Shown: positions 26,824 through 36,215 of the stretch, one piece after another
Layout of the letters: each line of letters starts with the position of its first letter
Position numbering within the stretch: the stretch's first letter is position 1
NCBI RefSeq assembly: GCF_002051585.1
Contig: NZ_MZGX01000009.1
Span: 62,001 to 126,000, forward strand
Source: Ruminiclostridium hungatei
GTDB lineage: Bacteria > Bacillota > Clostridia > Acetivibrionales > DSM-1351
DNA length: 64,000 nt
Direction: 5' to 3'
Position numbers and translations under genes: made by a program
Notes under the pieces: model-generated
Seen by the model: only the letters and a program-made list of their open reading frames with translations
The model's database searches: none
Told to the model about the DNA's origin: nothing

Positions 26824-27726
26824 CTACGCCTCCTCTTTTCCGTTTAAAGCCCTTAAGGTTAACAATGAAATTAAAGTAATTACGATAAACATTCCTGATG
26901 CAACTGTTGAACCATAGCCCATTTTCATTGTCTGGAAGGCATTTTTGTACATATATGTAGCCATAAGCTCGGTAGCACCGTTAGGTCCTCCCTGTGTCAT
27001 AACATATATCAGATCAAAATACTTTAATGAACCCACCAGTGACAGTACGGCCGCACTCTTGATCGAACCCTTCATACAGGGCAGTGCAACTCTCCAGAAA
27101 TACTGTCCGTGGGTGGCGCCATCAATTACTGAAGCTTCATATATTTCCACCGGCAGTGAACTTAAGGCAGCCAGGAAATAAACCATGTAGAACGGTATAA
27201 ACTGCCAGCATATAACCATAATTACGGCATATATGGCAATCTTGGGATTGCCCAGCAGATCAACCATGCCCTCTCCGCCCAGCATGGTTGAAACAGCACT
27301 GATAAGACCGAACTGGGGATCATAGGTATATTTGAAAAGGAAGCCTACGGCAACGGAAGACATGAGCATGGGAAGGAAATAAACCATCTTGAGGAAATTC
27401 AGTTTCTTTCCTCCGCTATCCAGCAGGAATGCCAGTGCCATTGCTATTGGAAGCTGTATAGCTATAGACAGAATAACGATCAGTATATTATTAAGAAAAG
27501 ACTTGTAAAAAACAACATCGGTCACAAGTGTTTTCCAGTTATCCAAGCCAGAAAATGCCTTATTGGAACTAATACCGTTCCAATCATGAAGACTTAACCA
27601 AAAGGAATTAAATATGGGATACAGTATAAAAACCAAAATAAAGAAGAATACCGGAATAAGGAATACAGTTGCTGCAATTGCAGTGCTGCGTTTTCTGTAG
27701 CTTAGTAGTGATTTGGTATTTTGCAT
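26824..27726 (-). CDS. Carbohydrate ABC transporter permease (MalF/UgpA type)
   Basis: A 300-residue membrane protein with six predicted helices. It begins with a basic cytoplasmic tail and FLIPVFFFILVFILYPIFNSFW, and has the EAA loop EIYEASVIDGATHGQYFWRVALPCMKGS. Together with the downstream MalG-type subunit it forms the translocation channel for the sugar delivered by the lipoprotein at 27873-29228. A hairpin stands between it and that upstream lipoprotein gene, the usual arrangement for keeping binding protein in excess over permease. Confidence 0.92.
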   Translation of the reverse strand: MQNTKSLLSYRKRSTAIAATVFLIPVFFFILVFILYPIFNSFWLSLHDWNGISSNKAFSGLDNWKTLVTDVVFYKSFLNNILIVILSIAIQLPIAMALAFLLDSGGKKLNFLKMVYFLPMLMSSVAVGFLFKYTYDPQFGLISAVSTMLGGEGMVDLLGNPKIAIYAVIMVICWQFIPFYMVYFLAALSSLPVEIYEASVIDGATHGQYFWRVALPCMKGSIKSAAVLSLVGSLKYFDLIYVMTQGGPNGATELMATYMYKNAFQTMKMGYGSTVASGMFIVITLISLLTLRALNGKEEA

Positions 27727-27804
27727 TGTTTCTCCTCCCCCTCTGAATAGTATGCTTAATTCAGACCGGTTATTTTATGGGAACTAAAATTTGTGTACAA
27801 ATAT

Positions 27805-27841
27805 AATTGATGGGTATCAGCTTTGTGATACCCAATCAATT
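27805..27841 (-). promoter_or_regulatory. Intercistronic stem-loop after the binding-protein gene
   Basis: A near-perfect 15-bp stem (AATTGAT-GGGTATCA with TGATACCC-AATCAATT) has a 6-base loop and no T run. It probably stabilises the upstream mRNA or partly limits read-through into the permease genes. Confidence 0.65.
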
Positions 27842-27872
27842 ATAAATTATATTAAGGAATTACTGATATTTA

Positions 27873-29228
27873 TTACTTACCGAAAGCTTTCTTTGCTGCA
27901 GCTTCCATTTCCTTGTTTACATCTTCAGGAGTCTTGGCAAGACCGAATATAGCTTGTGAGGTATCTTTGTGCACCTGAGCAACATCAGCAGGCAGGTACT
28001 GGTCGTACCACAACTGAACTGAAGGAGCTTTTTCAACTGCATTCAATACATCCTGGAGCAATGGATCACTAACCTTTACACCCTTTACAGGAGGAACTCT
28101 GCCGGCTTCAACACGCTTTTGAACGGCTGTGTCGTCTATAAGGTAAGTAATGGCTTTGAAGGCTCCTGCAACATCCTTGCTGTTTGCAGCAACTGAATAG
28201 AAGTTATCTCCTACTGTACCAACAACTGAGTTTGGATCACCCTTTCCGCCGTCAGCAGCCGGGAATGCGAAGGAACCGATCTTCTTCTCGGTAAATTCTT
28301 TGTTCTCACCTGCTGCTGTTGAGAGGAACCATGAGCCCATCAGGGTCATAGCAGCTTTTTCGGAATACAGGAGTGTACGTGATTGTCCAGAATCTTCATC
28401 AAGTCCGTTGAAGCCCTTGTTGAAGTAGTCTTTCTTAACCCATTCCTGAATCTTGTTTCCAGCCTGGGTAAATGCTTCATTTTCAAAGGAACCTGTACGC
28501 TGTGCTGCCGCGTTGAAAGCTTCAGCTCCGCCGAAACGGTCAACCAGGTACATATAGTACATTGAACCGGTCCACTGGGTCTTGTTTGCCAGTGAGAAAG
28601 GAATTATACCGTTCTTTTTCAAGGTGTCGCAAACTGCTTCAAGTTCTGTTATTGTCTTTGGAACCTGCAGGTTGAACTTGGCAAACAGATCCTTATTGTA
28701 GAAGAACATTGCTACAGCTATGTTTTCTACAGGTACTGCCCATATTTTATCCTTGTAGGTAGCCTGATTTACAGCCGCCGGCAAGAAACGGTCCTTGTAG
28801 TTGTTCTCGCCCATGTAGGTTGTCAAATCAGCTATTTTCTGTGAATCAATATATGTATTCATTGGTCCGCCTGACCAGTGCGGGAATATGTCAGGCATCT
28901 GATCGGAACTTGCAGCAATTGCAATTTTCGTTTTGAAAGCATCATTCTGCATTGGTGAAACTTCAACAGTGTAATTTGGATTGTCCTTTGTGAAACGGTC
29001 CATACTGTCCTTGATGATTGTTGGCATAGGTTCTGTAGTCTGTATATGCCAAAGTGTGAGTTTTACAGGTTCACCGGCTGGCGCTGATGAATCTGCGGCT
29101 GTTGATGACGGAGCCGCACCTGTTGAGGATGAAGAGTCTGATGGTTTTGCAGAACCGCAGGCTGCAATGGACAATGTCATGGCAATTGCCAAACCGGCAG
29201 CCAGGGCCTTACTAATAGCTTTTTTCAT
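27873..29228 (-). CDS. Sugar-binding lipoprotein of the ABC transporter
   Basis: A family-1 extracellular solute-binding protein of 451 residues. The signal peptide ends in the lipobox SIAACG. A Ser/Thr/Ala-rich tether (to about 50) leads to the mature lobe beginning VKLTLWHIQTTEP. Motifs shared with its paralogue at 24576-25871 include PDIFPHWSGG, WAVPVENIAVAMFFYNKDLF and GDNFYSVAANS. It is the first gene of the transport operon, with AAGGAGG before the ATG at 29228. It is expected to be the main ligand collector for the two permeases. The substrate cannot be named. Confidence 0.9.
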   Translation of the reverse strand: MKKAISKALAAGLAIAMTLSIAACGSAKPSDSSSSTGAAPSSTAADSSAPAGEPVKLTLWHIQTTEPMPTIIKDSMDRFTKDNPNYTVEVSPMQNDAFKTKIAIAASSDQMPDIFPHWSGGPMNTYIDSQKIADLTTYMGENNYKDRFLPAAVNQATYKDKIWAVPVENIAVAMFFYNKDLFAKFNLQVPKTITELEAVCDTLKKNGIIPFSLANKTQWTGSMYYMYLVDRFGGAEAFNAAAQRTGSFENEAFTQAGNKIQEWVKKDYFNKGFNGLDEDSGQSRTLLYSEKAAMTLMGSWFLSTAAGENKEFTEKKIGSFAFPAADGGKGDPNSVVGTVGDNFYSVAANSKDVAGAFKAITYLIDDTAVQKRVEAGRVPPVKGVKVSDPLLQDVLNAVEKAPSVQLWYDQYLPADVAQVHKDTSQAIFGLAKTPEDVNKEMEAAAKKAFGK

Positions 29229-29327
29229 TTATTCATGACCTCCTTTAATATTTATGTACTAATAATAGCATCAAAGGACCATCAAATTAATTTATAAAAC
29301 TTACCTCTTCATATAATTTTGTGACAT

Positions 29328-29355
29328 AAAAAAACCTAACTTGTTTGTTAGGTTT
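29328..29355 (-). terminator. Terminator of the spermidine operon
   Basis: On the minus strand AAACCTAAC pairs with GTTAGGTTT across a 6-base loop, followed by a T run. It lies 34 bp after the nspC stop and insulates it from the sugar operon. Confidence 0.8.
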
Positions 29356-29388
29356 ATACAAAATTTACTATGGAATTATGAACAATAT

Positions 29389-30528
29389 TTACGATAATCT
29401 CGTCTCAAAGTCGCTATAATGGAACTTCTTTATAACTTTTATACCCTCTTTTTCATTATATAGAGCAATGGACGGAAGATTGACACCGTTAAAGGTGTTG
29501 TTTTTCACCATTGTATAGTGGGCCATATCGCAGAATATCAGCCTGTCACCCGGAACAAGCGGCTTCTGGAAGGAATAGTCTCCAATTATATCCCCCGCCA
29601 GGCAGGTATGCCCTCCCAGCCTGTAAGTATACCTGTTCTCCGAAGGCCTGCCTGCCCCTACTATATCGGGCCTATAAGGCATTTCCATCACATCAGGCAT
29701 ATGGCATGCCGCCGACGTGTCCAGAATGGCGATATTCATTCCATTTTCCACAATATCAAGCACACCTGCAACAAGATACCCGGTATTAAGTGCCACAGCC
29801 TCTCCCGGTTCAAGATAAACCTCAATCCCGTACTTATCCTGAAAATAGCTGATTGTACGGACAAGTGTCTCTATATCGTAGTCCTGCCTTGTAATATGAT
29901 GTCCGCCGCCGAAATTCAGCCACTTCATCTTCTTTATGAATTCACCAAATTTTTCGTCTGCCACCCTGGCAGTGCGCTCAAGGGTGTCGGAATTTTGCTC
30001 ACACATGGTATGAAAGTGAAGTCCGTCTATGCCGTCCAGCTCCTCCGGCTTGAAATTGCTGCGGGTGACTCCCAGCCTGGAGTAGTTGGAGCACGGGTCA
30101 TATATGGCATGTTCCTGCTCTGAATACTCCGGGTTTATGCGGATTCCGCATTCTATCTTCTTGCCGGGATGGCTTTTTACCCTGGACTTATACCTGTTCC
30201 ACTGCGCAAAGGAGTTAAAAACTATATGGTCGGAATATTTGAGCAGTTCCTCAAACTCCTCCTCAATATACGCAGGAGCATATACATGAACTTCCTTTCC
30301 CATCTTTTCATAACCCAGCCTGGCCTCAAAAAGCGAGCTGGAGGTAACCCCCTTGAGATATTTTCCGATGAGGGGGTAAACAGCGTGCATGGAAAAGCCC
30401 TTTTGCGCCAGAAGTATCTTGCAGTCTGTCCTCTTTTGAACAGAATCAAGTATCTCAAGATTTCTCACCAGCAGTCTCTCATCAACAAGATAACAGGGTG
30501 TAGGCAATTTGCTTATGTCTATATCCAC
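29389..30528 (-). CDS. nspC: Carboxynorspermidine/carboxyspermidine decarboxylase
   Basis: A PLP enzyme of the alanine-racemase/ornithine-decarboxylase fold. It decarboxylates carboxyspermidine (or carboxynorspermidine) to spermidine (norspermidine). The PLP lysine is in LLAQKGFSMHAV, the glycine loop in WLNFGGGHHITRQDYD, and the C-terminal active-site segment is GHTCLAGDIIGDYSF. I choose GTG 30528 (379 residues), which matches the family length. An ATG at 30603 has no ribosome site, and the bases between hold a hairpin. It is cotranscribed with the dehydrogenase upstream, which makes its substrate, and completes a route with speA at 44543-46465. Confidence 0.9.
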   Translation of the reverse strand: MDIDISKLPTPCYLVDERLLVRNLEILDSVQKRTDCKILLAQKGFSMHAVYPLIGKYLKGVTSSSLFEARLGYEKMGKEVHVYAPAYIEEEFEELLKYSDHIVFNSFAQWNRYKSRVKSHPGKKIECGIRINPEYSEQEHAIYDPCSNYSRLGVTRSNFKPEELDGIDGLHFHTMCEQNSDTLERTARVADEKFGEFIKKMKWLNFGGGHHITRQDYDIETLVRTISYFQDKYGIEVYLEPGEAVALNTGYLVAGVLDIVENGMNIAILDTSAACHMPDVMEMPYRPDIVGAGRPSENRYTYRLGGHTCLAGDIIGDYSFQKPLVPGDRLIFCDMAHYTMVKNNTFNGVNLPSIALYNEKEGIKVIKKFHYSDFETRLS

Positions 30529-30545
30529 AAGTATCACCGGCCTCT

Positions 30546-30594
30546 CCGGCTCACATAATATATTTGAATAAAACACGAACCTACCGTGAGCCGG
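30546..30594 (-). promoter_or_regulatory. Intercistronic hairpin before nspC
   Basis: CCGGCTCAC and GTGAGCCGG form a perfect 9-bp dyad with a 31-base spacer, directly upstream of the GTG start. This argues that the region is a leader rather than N-terminal coding sequence. Confidence 0.5.
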
Positions 30595-30619
30595 GTAAGA
30601 CATGCAGACAATTTACTTA

Positions 30620-31819
30620 TTAATCCAGCAGTGTTGGGGAAAAATCTTCCTTCCAGGGGAGTCCGTATTTGTTGAGAGCCTCCATAAACGGATCGGGATC
30701 AAATTCCTCCACGTTAAATACTCCGGGCTTCATCCACAGTCCCTTCAGCATCATCATGGCACCGATCATGGCCGGTACTCCCGTAGTGTAGGAAATGGCC
30801 TGGGAACCCACCTCCGCATAGCATTCCTCGTGAACACAAACATTGTATACATAGTAGGTTCTCGGTTTTCCATCCTTTACACCCTGTATGATGCAGCCAA
30901 TGTTGGTCTTGCCCTTGGTTCTGGGGCCCAGTGACGCCGGGTCCGGCAAAACCGCCTTAAGGAACTGAAGGGGTATGATTTTCTTGCCTTCAAATTCGAT
31001 AGGCTCGATAGAGGTCATGCCCACATTCTCCAGAACTCTTAAATGAGTAAGATACTTTTCAGAGAAGGTCATCCAGAATCTGATTCTTTTTATACCCTTT
31101 ATATTTACAGCCAGTGATTCTATTTCCTCATGGTGAAGCAGGTAGATATCCTTTTGGCCTATTTCAGGCAGATCATATACTTTTTTCAGTTCCAGCGGCT
31201 CGGTTTCAACCCACCCGCCGTTTTCCCAATAGCTTCCGGGGGCTGTAATCTCACGGATATTGATTTCAGGATTGAAGTTTGTGGCAAAGGGATAGCCGTG
31301 GTCCCCCGCATTTGCATCAACTATGTCAATATAGTGTATCTCATCAAAATAATGTTTCTGAGCATATGCGCAGAAAACACTTGTTACTCCGGGATCAAAA
31401 CCGCTGCCCAGCAATGCCATGATTCCAGCCTTTTCAAATCTTTCCCTGTATGCCCACTGCCATTTATATTCAAACTTTGGTATTTCAGGAGGTTCATAAT
31501 TGGCAGTATCCAGGTAATGCACTCCTGTGGCAAGACACGCATCCATTATTGTAAGGTCCTGATAAGGCAGTGCAACATTTATAACAATATCAGGCTTGAA
31601 TTTATTTATAAGCTCAATCAGCATTTCCGTATTGTCAGCGTCAACCTGGGCAGTCTGGATTCTGGTTTTTCCTCCATCCAGCTTGGCTTTTATGGCCTCA
31701 CATTTTTCAACAGTCCTGCTTGCTATACATATCTCTTCAAATATGTCCGGGTTCTGGCAGCACTTATGGATTACAACACTTGCAACGCCGCCTGCGCCAA
31801 TAATTAAAGCCTTTCCCAT
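30620..31819 (-). CDS. Carboxynorspermidine dehydrogenase (saccharopine dehydrogenase family)
   Basis: An NADPH-dependent enzyme that joins aspartate semialdehyde to putrescine (or diaminopropane), giving carboxyspermidine (or carboxynorspermidine). The Rossmann motif is ALIIGAGGVASVVIHKC at residues 3-19. Also typical are VINVALPYQDLTIMDACLATGVHYLDTANYE and LLGSGFDPGVTSVFCAYAQKH. The start is ATG 31819, eight bases after GGAGGT; an upstream in-frame start would add 34 residues before the dinucleotide fold. It is followed by nspC on the same transcript. In many Clostridia this pair replaces SAM-dependent spermidine synthase. Confidence 0.9.
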   Translation of the reverse strand: MGKALIIGAGGVASVVIHKCCQNPDIFEEICIASRTVEKCEAIKAKLDGGKTRIQTAQVDADNTEMLIELINKFKPDIVINVALPYQDLTIMDACLATGVHYLDTANYEPPEIPKFEYKWQWAYRERFEKAGIMALLGSGFDPGVTSVFCAYAQKHYFDEIHYIDIVDANAGDHGYPFATNFNPEINIREITAPGSYWENGGWVETEPLELKKVYDLPEIGQKDIYLLHHEEIESLAVNIKGIKRIRFWMTFSEKYLTHLRVLENVGMTSIEPIEFEGKKIIPLQFLKAVLPDPASLGPRTKGKTNIGCIIQGVKDGKPRTYYVYNVCVHEECYAEVGSQAISYTTGVPAMIGAMMMLKGLWMKPGVFNVEEFDPDPFMEALNKYGLPWKEDFSPTLLD

Positions 31820-31888
31820 ATTAACCTCCATTCCGCTGCGCCGCAGCAATATAACCAAGTAATTAAAAACTGCATCAAAATATTTTCG

Positions 31889-31908
31889 CCGGCTTGAACT
31901 GCAGCCGG
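31889..31908 (-). promoter_or_regulatory. Hairpin in the leader of the spermidine operon
   Basis: CCGGCT and AGCCGG form a 6-bp GC-rich stem with an 8-base loop, 70 bp upstream of the first start codon. The rest of the 388-bp gap shows AT-rich promoter-like DNA but no gene. Confidence 0.4.
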
Positions 31909-32123
31909 TCAATAAATACAAGCGTGATTATACAAAAAATACTTCAAAAAATCAATAAAAATGAAAAATATTCTTGATTACAGGTGTCATAAAGCCAAAA
32001 TCTTTAAATTCCTCAATATTTCACATAAGTTTACAACCTTTTTTGGATTTATTATGCTTAAGTCCTACTTTATTTATACATTTCGTGTTTTCCATTCCAG
32101 GCCGGATTTATTCCCGCCAGCCA

Positions 32124-32169
32124 AGAAAAGGCCTGTAAAATGGCAGTCACCATTTTGCTGGCCTTTTCT
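32124..32169 (-). terminator. Terminator of the MMPL exporter gene
   Basis: AGAAAAGGCC pairs with GGCCTTTTCT and encloses AAAATGG/CCATTTT. T-rich flanks on both strands make it usable in either direction. It lies 39 bp past the exporter stop. Confidence 0.8.
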
Positions 32170-32207
32170 CCGTGCAGAAGCTTTATATGCAGCAATACTG
32201 CCTTGTA

Positions 32208-35200
32208 CTACATTGTTTTGAAGTATCTTGAATATTTCCTCACCAGTTTATCCTCTATGGAGATAAATGAGGGGATTACAAGAGGCAAGAGTATTACACT
32301 CAGCAGGAATACTCCCACGCACACGCATACCGCCATTTCAACCAGTGTCTTTATTCCTGACGGAGCCAATGTTGCAAAAGTACCTCCAAGAATCAGAGCG
32401 GCGGACAGCACCACCCCTCCTACATTGGCAGAGGCCTTAATAATTGCTTCCTTCGGCCCCAGTTCTCCATATTCCCTGTAACGGGTCATGAGGAATATGC
32501 TGTAATCCACTCCGAGAGCCACTATTATTACAAAACCGAAGAACGGCACGTTCCATGCAAGCTGGTCGGTGTTCAGGAAGGCTTTTGCAAAAAGGCTGGT
32601 AACGGATATTGCAGAATAGAAGGACAATACCAGTGAACCGATAATATAAACCGGAATCCAGAAGGATTTTATTATAAATACCAGAACGATAAAAATTCCT
32701 GTGAGGACCATGAACTGAGCAAGTCTCATATCGCTCACGGCCACGTCCTGAATATCATTTGTCACAGCCGTCTCACCGCCTGTGGCAAACTCCGCTCCGG
32801 AAAGTGCTGTTCCCTTGAGCATGTCGGGAAGCTGTCTGCTGATTTCCCGGACAGAGGCTATGGCCTCATCAGAGTAAGGATCGTCTTCCAATATCACTGT
32901 CAGTTTTAAGGTCTTGCGATCCTTTGACATATATGCGTCCAGGGCTTTTTGGAAATCACTGTTTTCAAAAGCCTCCCTGGGAATATTTACAGTTTTGTCT
33001 GAAGCTAGCCGGGACAAAAATTCATTGGATTTGTCTATGCCCTCTGAAATCCGGCTCAGTCCATCGCCGCTGTCTCCCAATCCGTTTTTAAGTTGTTCGA
33101 AGGAACTTCCCAGTGTGGACAGACCTGCTGTCATCTGCTTTTGTCCGTTTGTAATTTCTCCCAGGCCGCTGGTCATTTTTTGCATGTTCTCCGCAATCGC
33201 CCCCTGTCCGGCACCGGTTTGCTTCAACCCCTCTGCCAGTCCTCTCTGTCCCTGCGAAAGCTGTTCAAGTCCTGCTATTGTTTGTTTGAGACCCTCATCC
33301 AGTTGTTTCAGGCCACCTCCGGTTTGGAGTACTGCTTTTGCGTATTCGGCATTTAAGAGCTTAAACCCCTCTGTGATTTGCTTAAGTCCCGAATTCAACT
33401 GTACAACCTGCTCCCTGACGCCCTTTAGGGCAGGCTCACTGCCGGAAGCCTGACCTAAAGCCTGATTGATGCCTTCCGACAACTGCACCAGCATTTCAAG
33501 GCTGCTTTCCACCTCAGAATATTTTGCGCCGAAAGTGTTGAAACCTCCTTCAAACTCGGTAAATTCACCTGTCAGCGCATTTAAACCGGCTTCAATTGTT
33601 TCCAGTCCCGTCTTTACTTCAGTAATTTTTTCTGCTATTGTGCCAGCCCCCGCAGCACCTTTTTCTATTCCTGTCCTTATCTGGTTGATACCGTCTGTAA
33701 GGCTCTTCATGCCCCCCTGAATTTCAGAGGTTCCGTCCACCAGCTTTGAGACCTGGGATAAGTCCGGCGGGGTAAGCTTTTCCTGAATAGTTGAAAGCCC
33801 TTCACCAATCCTGCCTATTCCGTCATCCGCCTGTTCAAGCCCTCCAACTACCTTTCCGATCTGGGTTCCGGTATAATAGTCGGCTATTTCATCTCCCAAA
33901 GGCTGAGTGGGGCCCTGGACTGCCGAAACACTCTCTATTTTCTTAATTTTATTGGTTATTGTATCAATTATTGCCAGGCTTTCACTTGTATCCATGGGTT
34001 CCTTATTCTTTATTACCACTGCAGCAGGCATGGTAGTGCCTTTGCTGAAATGCCGGGCTACGGTGTCGAAACCTGCCACGGAAGGTGAATCCCCTCCCAT
34101 GTCCTTGAGATTGTCAAAGGATAGCTTATAAGAGCCTGCAATAAGCATGGGAACTACTAAGAGCAGTATTGCCAGCATGGCAATATAGGGCTTCTTCATG
34201 GAAAAACCGGAGGCTGCTTCCCATACCCTGCTGGGCTTGTGACCGCCATTTCCTTTGGAAGGCCAGAACAGCCGGCCGCCCAGCAGCTTGAACAATGCAG
34301 GTGTAAGGGTTAAAAGCAGTGCAACCAATACTACAATACCCACTGCCACGGCAACGCTTGAACGGTAAACTCCAAACTTGACAAAGCTAAGCGACAAAAA
34401 GGCGAAGAAAACAGTTATGGAGCTGTACACAACTGTCTTTCCGGCAGTTTTGTAGGTTGCTGCAATAGCATCGTCTATGTTCCGGTGCTTCAGCAGTTCT
34501 TCCTTGAAACGGTTATACAGCAGTATGTTGTAGTCTGTTCCTATTCCGAACAGGATAAGTATGATAAACATCTGAGTAAGGCTGGTTACAGGAAACCCCA
34601 GCTTCTCTATCATCTGTCCTACTATTCCCATTGATACCAGGTATGCTATGCCTACGGTAAAAAGGGATATGAGTGGTGTCAGCACCGACCTGAACATGAT
34701 AATAAGTACTATCAGTATAAATGCCACAGTAATGGCAGCACTCTTTTCCACTCCCTCATTGGTGACCTTGAGAAAATCATTTGCAATAAAGGCACCGCCC
34801 GTTATATAATGCTCTGTCTCGCAAGCTGTAAGCTGTGCCTCCAGAGCATCCGCAATCTCCTGTATATCCCTGCCGTTTTTCTCATAGGTAAACTGGGCAA
34901 GCATTGTTGTTCCGTCCTTGGAAATCATCCGGCTACTGGCGCCGGGAGCCTCAAAAACGTCCAATACTCCCGTGATTCCCAGTTCCTCCCGGTTATCCTT
35001 AAGCTTGCGCAAAACGCCTTCTATATTTTTCATATTGGCTTCCGACAGTTTATCTTTATGGTAAAACACAAATATACCCGACTCGCCTTTTGTCTCCGAC
35101 ATTCCATCCAGCATTTCCTGAGCCGCCTGGGAAGGATAGCTTTTGGCTATGGTCGCATTTCCCCTGTCGTTTATTATGTAGTTCAGATTGGGCATAAAAA

Positions 35201-35270
35201 TGGTCAGGCATATTGCAGCTATTATCCATAGGGCAATTACAGCCCACTTGAATTTAATTATATTTTTCAT
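32208..35270 (-). CDS. MMPL-family RND exporter with long coiled-coil extracellular domain
   Basis: A 1020-residue transporter with two sets of membrane helices. The first set is residues 1-30 and about 175-375, including the RND motif FGIGTDYNILLYNRF. The second is about 835-1010, including ALGVDYSIFLMTRYREYGELG. Between them, residues about 430-790 are filled with heptad and glycine-spaced repeats such as GLKQLDEGLKQTIAGLEQL, a YhgE/YdgH-type coiled coil. Such proteins export lipids, surfactants or drugs by proton motive force. A TetR gene upstream and two operator dyads at 35485 and 35553 indicate ligand-induced expression. The substrate is unknown. Confidence 0.9.
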   Translation of the reverse strand: MKNIIKFKWAVIALWIIAAICLTIFMPNLNYIINDRGNATIAKSYPSQAAQEMLDGMSETKGESGIFVFYHKDKLSEANMKNIEGVLRKLKDNREELGITGVLDVFEAPGASSRMISKDGTTMLAQFTYEKNGRDIQEIADALEAQLTACETEHYITGGAFIANDFLKVTNEGVEKSAAITVAFILIVLIIMFRSVLTPLISLFTVGIAYLVSMGIVGQMIEKLGFPVTSLTQMFIILILFGIGTDYNILLYNRFKEELLKHRNIDDAIAATYKTAGKTVVYSSITVFFAFLSLSFVKFGVYRSSVAVAVGIVVLVALLLTLTPALFKLLGGRLFWPSKGNGGHKPSRVWEAASGFSMKKPYIAMLAILLLVVPMLIAGSYKLSFDNLKDMGGDSPSVAGFDTVARHFSKGTTMPAAVVIKNKEPMDTSESLAIIDTITNKIKKIESVSAVQGPTQPLGDEIADYYTGTQIGKVVGGLEQADDGIGRIGEGLSTIQEKLTPPDLSQVSKLVDGTSEIQGGMKSLTDGINQIRTGIEKGAAGAGTIAEKITEVKTGLETIEAGLNALTGEFTEFEGGFNTFGAKYSEVESSLEMLVQLSEGINQALGQASGSEPALKGVREQVVQLNSGLKQITEGFKLLNAEYAKAVLQTGGGLKQLDEGLKQTIAGLEQLSQGQRGLAEGLKQTGAGQGAIAENMQKMTSGLGEITNGQKQMTAGLSTLGSSFEQLKNGLGDSGDGLSRISEGIDKSNEFLSRLASDKTVNIPREAFENSDFQKALDAYMSKDRKTLKLTVILEDDPYSDEAIASVREISRQLPDMLKGTALSGAEFATGGETAVTNDIQDVAVSDMRLAQFMVLTGIFIVLVFIIKSFWIPVYIIGSLVLSFYSAISVTSLFAKAFLNTDQLAWNVPFFGFVIIVALGVDYSIFLMTRYREYGELGPKEAIIKASANVGGVVLSAALILGGTFATLAPSGIKTLVEMAVCVCVGVFLLSVILLPLVIPSFISIEDKLVRKYSRYFKTM

Positions 35271-35283
35271 CTCATCTCCGATC

Positions 35284-35300
35284 TACGCGCATAGCGCGTA
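35284..35300 (-). promoter_or_regulatory. Hairpin at the exporter ribosome site
   Basis: TACGCGC-ATA-GCGCGTA is a perfect 7-bp stem with a 3-base loop, ending four bases before the GGAGATGAG region. It may influence translation start. Confidence 0.45.
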
Positions 35301-35484
35301 CACAAATAGTAATGAAAGACACGCAGTGGCTTTCGCCGCGTGAAATCCACTTTGACTTACCACATGTATCTTTCACGCTATCACTCCTTGTCATAATAAA
35401 ATACTGTGTATACGGTAAAAAACTTGTAATCCTTTCTTTTCACTCTCCTTCCTGCTATGCTCTACGGCGTGGAAGCATTTCAAG

Positions 35485-35498
35485 TGAACACACGTTCA
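35485..35498. promoter_or_regulatory. TetR-type operator 1
   Basis: TGAAC-ACAC-GTTCA in the context AGTGAAC...GTTCATTAT. A TATAAT-like -10 box for the exporter (minus strand, 35497-35502) overlaps its edge. Confidence 0.6.
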
Positions 35499-35552
35499 TT
35501 ATAAGGCCGCAGATTCCCCTTATTTTCATATGAAAATAAATGTACAAGCCAG

Positions 35553-35566
35553 TGAACGGTCGTTCA
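35553..35566. promoter_or_regulatory. TetR-type operator 2
   Basis: TGAACG-GT-CGTTCA with the same flanks as operator 1 (AGTGAAC and GTTCATTAT), 68 bp away. It lies between the tetR terminator and the exporter promoter. Confidence 0.65.
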
Positions 35567-35576
35567 TTATCGAGGT

Positions 35577-35596
35577 AAAAAAAAGCCAAAATGGCT
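35577..35596 (-). terminator. Terminator at the end of the tetR gene
   Basis: On the minus strand AGCCA-TTT-TGGCT is followed by eight T residues and overlaps the stop codon. The exporter therefore needs its own promoter. Confidence 0.7.
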
Positions 35597-36215
35597 AAAG
35601 GCGCTTTTCCAGACCGTCGAAGAACAAAGTTATAAATCTGTCTATCAAAAGCCTGATCTGAGACCCCGCCTCATATTTTCTCAATATGATGCAGATGCTT
35701 TCAATGAAGGAAGAGGAAAAAATGTACGTCACATCCTCCTTAAGCGCCTGGGAGTCCTTGTTTTTCATATATGGCAGAAACTTTTTTTTAAGTATTTTAT
35801 CCAACAGCAGTATTAATGCCTGCTTGGCGTTTTCGTACCTGGTGCCTGCACTTTTATCCATGATTATCAATAATTCCGTGTAATGCTCCTCACAGATTTC
35901 CAAAAGCTTTTCCTGTATCTTGCTGATTTCCGCTATGTCGGAAGCAGCAGCGGCACCTGCTTCCATGTTATTTTCCTCATCTGCGATGAGATTGTCTATA
36001 TGGTGTATGAATGCAATATAGCTTTCGTATACCGGTCCAACAATTGCATTGAATAATGCGTCCTTGTTCTCAAAATACCTGTATACATTTCCAAGGGATA
36101 CGCCCGCACTGGACGCAATCTGCCTCATTGAAGCACCGGAATAGCCCTGTTCCCTAAATTTTATTACAGCCGAAGCAAGTATCTTTTCTTTAACTTCCTC
36201 TTTCAGGTAAGGCAT
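35595..36215 (-). CDS. TetR-family transcriptional regulator
   Basis: A 206-residue repressor. The N-terminal helix-turn-helix reads KEKILASAVIKFREQGYSGASMRQIASSAGVSLGNVYRYFENKDALF, typical of TetR. The C-terminal ligand domain is all-helical. I choose ATG 36215 (GGAGGTT upstream); an earlier in-frame start would add 40 residues without family likeness. The exporter downstream on the same strand, the terminator between them and the two TGAAC-N4-GTTCA dyads suggest that it represses the exporter. Confidence 0.88.
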   Translation of the reverse strand: MPYLKEEVKEKILASAVIKFREQGYSGASMRQIASSAGVSLGNVYRYFENKDALFNAIVGPVYESYIAFIHHIDNLIADEENNMEAGAAAASDIAEISKIQEKLLEICEEHYTELLIIMDKSAGTRYENAKQALILLLDKILKKKFLPYMKNKDSQALKEDVTYIFSSSFIESICIILRKYEAGSQIRLLIDRFITLFFDGLEKRL

